A stretch of DNA of 8,408 bases from Polyangia bacterium (lineage in GTDB: Bacteria; Myxococcota_A; Polyangia; Polyangiales; Polyangiaceae): contig JAUILJ010000299.1 in the NCBI GenBank assembly GCA_030433055.1, positions 1-8,408 of the forward strand, given 5' to 3'. Position numbers and translations under genes: made by a program. Positions 5,482-8,408 of this stretch are shown piece by piece (position 1 is the stretch's first letter; every line of letters starts with the position of its first letter). The notes beneath the pieces were generated by a model that was not told the origin of the DNA, ran no database searches, and saw only the letters and a program-made list of their open reading frames with translations.

Positions 5482-7230
5482 ATGTTCAGGTATTGCGCCT
5501 GGAGTGCGTGCGCGCTGACCATCGCTTGCGGGGGCGCGACACCCGGGGAGATCGTCAAGCCGTCGCCCTACACCGCTCACCAGGCGCTGGATGAGCAGGC
5601 GCTGGACTGCAGTTCGGTGAGCGACTACGCGCGGCCGCTGGCGGTGGATCTGCCGCCCGAGGAGCGCACGGTGCTCGAGGCGAACATGCGCGCTGGGGTG
5701 GCCCTGGTGCGCTACGACTGCAAGCAGCTGAAGGTGCTGCCCGACTGCACGGTGAAGGGCAGCTATGGGTACGTCGGGGTCACGAGCAAGCAAGAGGTGG
5801 TCGCGCTGCGCGATCGCAACGAGCTGGCGGTGAACCTGCCGCTGACCGGCCTGCAGCTGGCGGGTGAGCTGAAGAGCGAGCTCGCGGCGGCCTCCCTCGA
5901 TCTGGCGATGCTGATGGTCGGGATGAGGCGCACCGATACGCCGAGCATTCCCAGCGCCGGGCTCGATTCTAGTTGCCGTGAGGCAACACATTTCGTGCGA
6001 GGCGTGTTCGTGGGGGCGTTCGCCATGAGCACCAGTGAACACGGCCAGGCCAAGGCCGCCGCGCAAATCTTCGGCGCCGGCACTTCAGCGGAGAGCGCGA
6101 GCGCACGCTTGGCCAAGCACCGGGACGGCGACCCGACAGCTTGTGGTCGCGCGAAGTTGACCGACAACAGCCCGCCAGACCAGTGTAGCGCTGTGCTGCG
6201 GCTCGAGCTGCGCGCTCTCGGTGGCGCGGGTGACGGGGAGAGCAAGGGCGGCGTGCAGATCAACGAGGCCACCTGCCCCACGGGCTATATCCTTGCGGAA
6301 TCTGGCGCCTGTGTGGCCGCTAAGAAGCAGAAAGACGAGCGCTTCCTGTGCACCTACGGCGACTCCGCGTCTTGCACTCAGCAGTGTGACAAAGGCCACG
6401 GCGGCAGCTGCAACAACCTCGGCGTGATGGCGACTCGGGGCGATGGCGTGCCGAAGGACCCCAAGCGCGCGGAGGCGTTGTTCGAGAAGGCGTGTGCTGC
6501 TGGTGAGCCCAACGGCTGCGTGAACCGCGCGCAGATGTACGACGAGGGCTACACCGAAGAGGACGCCGCGCTGGCCACGGATCTGTATCGACGCGCGTGC
6601 GAAGCCGGCAGCATGCTCGGCTGCTACCAGTGGGGCCTCGTGGTGATGGGAAGCGAGAAGGAAGACGAGCGGGCCCGCGGTGAGAAGTTGATCGAGCGCG
6701 CGTGCAAAGGGGGGCACCGCACGGCCTGCACGGCGAACGGCTCCGACGCCCAGCGCGCTGCGATCTTCGCCGAGGCGTGCGAGCGCGGGGAGCTGAACGG
6801 CTGCGACGCGGCGGCTTACCTCGCGGTATCGCGCAAGAACCCAGCGGGTGCTGAGCGCTACTGGAACAAGGCCTGTGATGGAGGCTGGCTGAGTTCGTGC
6901 CACCATCTCGCGTTTGCCTATGCCTGGGGAGACAACGGCTTTCCCAAGAAGCCAGCCGCTGCGCGGTCCGCGCTGAGGAAGGCCTGTGATGGGGGTAGGC
7001 AAGACGCCTGCGGGGACTTCGAGCGGCTCGAGGCCTGGCTGCTTGGCCCCGCGTGTGAAGCGGGGGACGACCGCGCGTGCCGTCAGCTATCAGACTACTG
7101 CCGCAGGAACGACGCCCGGCGGGGGTACGACCCGATGGCGGAGATCGGCTGCAACCTGATCCAGGAAGCCTGCAGGAACACCAGCCGCAAGTTCATCTGC
7201 AAGCTGGCGGACGCGACCTTCCAGGGTTGA
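5482..7230 (+). CDS. Sel1-like repeat lipoprotein with novel N-terminal domain and eight C-x7-C motifs
   Basis: This is a 582-residue protein. The short N-terminus MFRYCAWSACALTIAC ends in a lipobox-like TIAC (Cys16) followed by Gly-Gly, so it is probably an envelope lipoprotein, although the signal is short. A GGGG run lies directly before the ATG at 5482. Residues about 40-247 form a domain shared with the split gene at 1929-2774 (DCKQLKVLPDC at 79-89, GSYGY, CREATHFVRG at 165-174, LELRAL at 241-246). From about 290 to 535 come Sel1-like alpha-helical repeats of irregular length, with segments such as LGVMATRGDGVPKDPKRAEALFEKAC cut into helix pairs. Each repeat carries C-x2-G-x4-C, at Cys302/310, 338/346, 373/381, 408/416, 433/441, 465/473, 502/510 and 525/533. 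Known cysteine-rich Sel1 proteins (Helicobacter Hcp type) use such pairs as disulfides across a repeat. A protein-binding scaffold role in the envelope is inferred; no enzyme motif was seen. Confidence 0.92.
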   Translation: MFRYCAWSACALTIACGGATPGEIVKPSPYTAHQALDEQALDCSSVSDYARPLAVDLPPEERTVLEANMRAGVALVRYDCKQLKVLPDCTVKGSYGYVGVTSKQEVVALRDRNELAVNLPLTGLQLAGELKSELAAASLDLAMLMVGMRRTDTPSIPSAGLDSSCREATHFVRGVFVGAFAMSTSEHGQAKAAAQIFGAGTSAESASARLAKHRDGDPTACGRAKLTDNSPPDQCSAVLRLELRALGGAGDGESKGGVQINEATCPTGYILAESGACVAAKKQKDERFLCTYGDSASCTQQCDKGHGGSCNNLGVMATRGDGVPKDPKRAEALFEKACAAGEPNGCVNRAQMYDEGYTEEDAALATDLYRRACEAGSMLGCYQWGLVVMGSEKEDERARGEKLIERACKGGHRTACTANGSDAQRAAIFAEACERGELNGCDAAAYLAVSRKNPAGAERYWNKACDGGWLSSCHHLAFAYAWGDNGFPKKPAAARSALRKACDGGRQDACGDFERLEAWLLGPACEAGDDRACRQLSDYCRRNDARRGYDPMAEIGCNLIQEACRNTSRKFICKLADATFQG

Positions 7231-7266
7231 CCGTCAGGACGAGCGCTGGTGCGCCCCAAGGCAAAC

Positions 7267-7305
7267 CGCGAGGAAACTCATCACCCGGTGTGTGAGTCCC
7301 TCGCG
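7267..7305. terminator. Imperfect hairpin between convergent genes, candidate bidirectional terminator
   Basis: CGCGAGG (7267-7273) pairs with CCTCGCG (7299-7305), and the inner ACTCA (7276-7280) pairs with TGAGT (7293-7297), leaving a small internal loop and a 12-base apical loop. It sits between the stop codons at 7230 (plus) and 7327 (minus). On the minus-strand transcript the hairpin is followed by a T-containing stretch (GGTTTGCCTT); on the plus strand there is no real T-tract. The placement is convincing, the strength is uncertain. Confidence 0.5.
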
Positions 7306-7310
7306 CTTCG

Positions 7311-7330
7311 CTGAGCGGGACGACGCTCAG
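7311..7330 (-). terminator. Seven-bp perfect hairpin overlapping the minus-strand stop codon
   Basis: CTGAGCG (7311-7317) and CGCTCAG (7324-7330) are exact reverse complements around a six-base loop. The stem includes the TGA of the SBBP gene (7327-7329). It may act with the neighbouring hairpin at 7267-7305 in ending minus-strand transcription or in protecting the 3' end. There is no T-run, so intrinsic termination by this stem alone is doubtful. Confidence 0.35.
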
Positions 7331-8408
7331 GGAGTGCCCGTCACCGCGTCCGCATCCAGCTTCAGTACCCAGGCATCGACGCCGCCGCTGGGCGACTTCC
7401 CGTAAACCACCCCGTCGGTGTCGCCCGCCAGCAGTAGTGAGCCCTGGGCTGAGACGTCGGTGCTGTACAGGTGAGCGAAGCCGTCTGCGAGCTGGCGCTC
7501 GCTGAACGGGCTACCGTCGCTGTTGAGGACCGTGAGGTTCAGGTCACTATTCAACCGATCGAGGACGGCCGACTTACCGCCGGGCAAGGGGAGCAGAGCA
7601 GTCGGGTCCGAGCTCGCGGTCTGCTGCCAAACCAGCGTCCCGTTCGCGTCGAACTTGCTCAGGAAGCGCGTCGAGTCCTTGTCCATGGATACGATGTAGC
7701 GCTCGCCGGAGCTGCCCAGCTCGAAGGTCAGGGGAAGCTGGCCGGGTAGGGGGAGCAGCTCTCGACTGATCTCGTTTCCGTCGGGACCCAACGTCAGGAT
7801 GATTGGGCTCGTGGAGTCGCCTGGGCCGTTGACCACTCCCACGGTCAACAGATTGCCTGCGGCGTCCAGCGTTGACCCGTTGAACGAGCCACGATCGTCG
7901 GAGGCCAGGAGGGTGCTCCAGAGCAGATGGCCACTCGTGTCGAATTTGGCAGCGTAGCTCGCGTAGTACCCCGCTGCAGGGTTACCCCACCACGCCCCAT
8001 CGACCATGCCGATGATGATCGCGTTGCCTGACTCGTCGACGTGCACGCGCCCATGGATCCCGTCCTCTGCTCCGAGCTGCCGGGTCCACTGCAGCACCCC
8101 TTCAGCGGAGTACCTGCGAATGAACGCGTTCAGGCTGCCCTCTGTCGCCAGCGCATCGCCGGGTTCGAGGGCCCCGCTGGTGGTACCCATGATCCACACG
8201 TCGCCGCTCGCGTTCGTGGCCAGAGATCCCCCGGTGTCGTCGCTCGCTGTGCCGAACTGCGTAGCCCAGATCACCACCCCGTGACTATCCAATTTCCTCA
8301 GAGAAACATCTCGGAGGCCCTGATTGGGCCCATCGAGGTCGCCCCGGGTGATGGTGGTCACGTAGGTCGTGTCCGCCGGGCCGAGGATCGCGACCGCGCC
8401 GTCGTCTT
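7327..8408 (-). CDS. SBBP-type beta-propeller repeat protein, C-terminal part (5' end outside window)
   Basis: The frame is open from the right edge to TGA 7327-7329, giving 359 complete residues. An internal GTG at 8361 could be a start, but coding-like sequence continues upstream without a stop (DDGAVAILGPADTTYV), so the true start is outside the window. The protein consists of repeats in which an aromatic or hydrophobic strand with Lys-x-Asp (LRKLDSHGVVIWATQFG, AAKFDTSGHLLWSTLL, LSKFDANGTLVWQQT) is followed by a strand of the type SLATNASGDVWIMGTT or STLDAAGNLLTVGVV. This is the SBBP/beta-propeller pattern common in secreted or surface myxobacterial proteins. At least four repeats are visible, the last ones degenerate. 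No catalytic motif is present; a structural or binding role outside the cytoplasm is inferred. It is convergent with the Sel1-like gene, with hairpins between them. Confidence 0.88.
   Translation of the reverse strand, partial: DDGAVAILGPADTTYVTTITRGDLDGPNQGLRDVSLRKLDSHGVVIWATQFGTASDDTGGSLATNASGDVWIMGTTSGALEPGDALATEGSLNAFIRRYSAEGVLQWTRQLGAEDGIHGRVHVDESGNAIIIGMVDGAWWGNPAAGYYASYAAKFDTSGHLLWSTLLASDDRGSFNGSTLDAAGNLLTVGVVNGPGDSTSPIILTLGPDGNEISRELLPLPGQLPLTFELGSSGERYIVSMDKDSTRFLSKFDANGTLVWQQTASSDPTALLPLPGGKSAVLDRLNSDLNLTVLNSDGSPFSERQLADGFAHLYSTDVSAQGSLLLAGDTDGVVYGKSPSGGVDAWVLKLDADAVTGTP

Noticed and set aside
4918..6066. Minus-strand open frame of 382 codons across the divergent gap
   Set aside because: It covers the starts of two well-supported genes in another frame or strand and shows only shadow-type composition.
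6085..7002. Minus-strand open frame of 305 codons
   Set aside because: It is antisense to the Sel1-like repeats; its apparent regularity comes from the repeats on the other strand.

Overview
The window looks like chromosomal DNA from a myxobacterium (Myxococcota, probably a Polyangia/Sorangium-like lineage). This is inferred from the high GC content, the Hanks-type Ser/Thr kinase beside an FHA-domain gene, and the density of lipoproteins with Gly/Pro/Asp-rich linkers, cysteine-rich domains, Sel1-like repeats and SBBP-type beta-propeller repeats. No rRNA, tRNA, CRISPR array, transposase or phage gene was seen.

Layout. (1) Positions 1-1650 hold a divergent signalling pair. An FHA-domain protein on the minus strand runs off the left edge, and a Ser/Thr kinase with a C-terminal membrane anchor lies on the plus strand. 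Their starts are less than 50 bp apart. (2) Positions 1647-1753 form a compact regulatory region. Four copies of CTGATC(G/A) straddle the kinase stop codon, followed by a good sigma-54 (-24/-12) promoter candidate. (3) Positions 1799-2774 encode a lipoprotein split over two frames, probably one gene with a single-base frameshift near 1978-1982. (4) Positions 2853-3770 and 3918-5048 are two minus-strand lipoprotein genes, one of unknown family and one cysteine-rich with a Gly-Ala-Gly-Gly-Ser repeat linker. (5) Positions 5049-5481 are a 433-bp divergent gap without a convincing gene. (6) Positions 5482-7230 encode a large Sel1-like lipoprotein that is a paralogue of the gene in (3). (7) Positions 7231-7330 separate convergent genes and contain two hairpins. 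(8) Positions 7327-8408 are the 3' part of a minus-strand SBBP beta-propeller protein that runs off the right edge.

How the parts may work together (inference). An FHA protein reads phosphothreonine and a Hanks kinase writes it, so the divergent pair could be one signalling module. If the FHA protein is a sigma-54 activator, which is common in myxobacteria but cannot be confirmed here because the ATPase region lies outside the window, then the sigma-54 promoter and CTGATC cluster next to the kinase could be its target. The output would be a cell-envelope lipoprotein of the same novel family as the gene at 5482. The shared N-terminal domain and C-x7-C motifs of the two paralogues are the most distinctive protein feature of the window.
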